A stretch of DNA of 13,992 nucleotides from assembly GCA_031976395.1 (NCBI GenBank), contig DALYLJ010000083.1, positions 1 to 13,992 of the forward strand, given 5' to 3'. A model generated the notes under the pieces. The model was not told the DNA's origin. It saw only the letters and a list, made by a program, of their open reading frames with translations, and searched no databases. The position numbers and the translations under genes are program-made. Position 1 is the first letter of the stretch. Every line of letters starts with the position of its first letter. Positions 13,763 to 13,992 of this stretch are shown here, piece after piece. The DNA comes from UBA11164 sp002420085. GTDB taxonomy: Bacteria; Pseudomonadota; Gammaproteobacteria; Xanthomonadales; Xanthomonadaceae.

Positions 13763-13992
13763 TCAGAAGAACGGATCGCCTTCGTCGTCCTGTTCCATCG
13801 CATCGACGATATCGGCAAGTTCCTGCTTGCGAGTGGCCGGGTCGGACAGGGCAACCGATACCCGCTCGGTACCGACTATCAGGTCGTTCAGCGTTTCCAG
13901 CCGCGCATCGATCAATCGGTCGATGTCGCTCGATTGCCTGATCCTGTAATTCACGTCCCGATCGATGACCCAAAGCAAGGCTTCGATGCGTT
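13763..13992 (-). CDS. Unrecognised protein, C-terminal fragment (5' end off the window)
   Basis: An open reading frame enters from the right edge (first full codon 13988-13990) and stops with TGA at 13763, giving the last 75 residues. It reads as real protein: it begins RIEALLWVIDRDVNYRIRQ, continues with a mostly helical, charged segment (DIDRLIDARLETLNDLI; RKQELADIVDAME), and ends with an acidic tail, EQDDEGDPFF. There is no signal peptide or membrane helix in this part, so the visible end is probably cytoplasmic. A TTG within the frame (13976-13978) could be read as a start, but the open frame continues upstream, so a longer gene is more likely. I do not recognise the family. The 137-bp gap that follows contains the regulator's promoter; I see no terminator hairpin with a T-run in it. 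Confidence 0.6.
   Translation of the reverse strand, partial: RIEALLWVIDRDVNYRIRQSSDIDRLIDARLETLNDLIVGTERVSVALSDPATRKQELADIVDAMEQDDEGDPFF

Noticed and set aside
12624..13949. A 441-residue plus-strand open frame opposite the LacI-family gene
   Set aside because: Low-complexity Arg/His/Gln-rich translation, antisense to a canonical LacI protein, and it runs through that gene's promoter.
13626..13973. N-terminal extension of the LacI-family protein up to 13973
   Set aside because: It would overlap the upstream gene fragment and the TATACT promoter element. LacI proteins begin shortly before the helix-turn-helix.

Overview
The window is GC-rich DNA from what looks like a Gram-negative proteobacterium. 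A Xanthomonadales or related gammaproteobacterium is my inference. It rests on the TonB-dependent receptor with an outer-membrane C-terminal Phe, the tripartite RND efflux system, and the LacI/TonB-receptor/MFS style of sugar locus. Every gene I can support is on the minus strand, so genes are read from high to low coordinates. I see no tRNA, rRNA, insertion sequence, CRISPR array or prophage gene.

Right half (about 13625 down to 5217): a disaccharide-utilisation locus. A LacI-family regulator comes first. A 291-bp intergenic region follows, containing a sigma70-type promoter. Its TTGACA -35 box sits between two perfect 10-bp inverted-repeat arms, which form a probable LacI-family operator. 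Next is a 1076-residue protein that joins a GH65 glucoside phosphorylase to a beta-phosphoglucomutase. Then come a TonB-dependent receptor, a strong intrinsic terminator, and an MFS permease. The expected route is: the receptor brings an alpha-glucoside through the outer membrane; the permease takes it through the inner membrane; the GH65 half cleaves it with phosphate into glucose and beta-glucose 1-phosphate; and the mutase half converts the latter to glucose 6-phosphate. There is no secreted glycosidase in the window, so the sugar appears to be imported intact.

Left half (5082 down to 1, continuing off the window): a metal-efflux operon in the order His-rich small protein, outer-membrane factor, membrane-fusion lipoprotein, RND pump. 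This matches the czcICBA order known from Cupriavidus. The genes are tightly packed (70-bp gap, 4-bp ATGA overlap, 13-bp gap). The pump is cut by the window edge after 691 residues. Its transmembrane-4 signature (DFG, VDG, VEN) is that of heavy-metal RND pumps for divalent cations, not the Cu/Ag class.

The extreme right edge holds the C-terminal 75 residues of an unrecognised protein. The most interesting points are the GH65/beta-PGM fusion, its operator-embedded promoter, the terminator splitting receptor from permease, and the His-rich CzcI-like protein.
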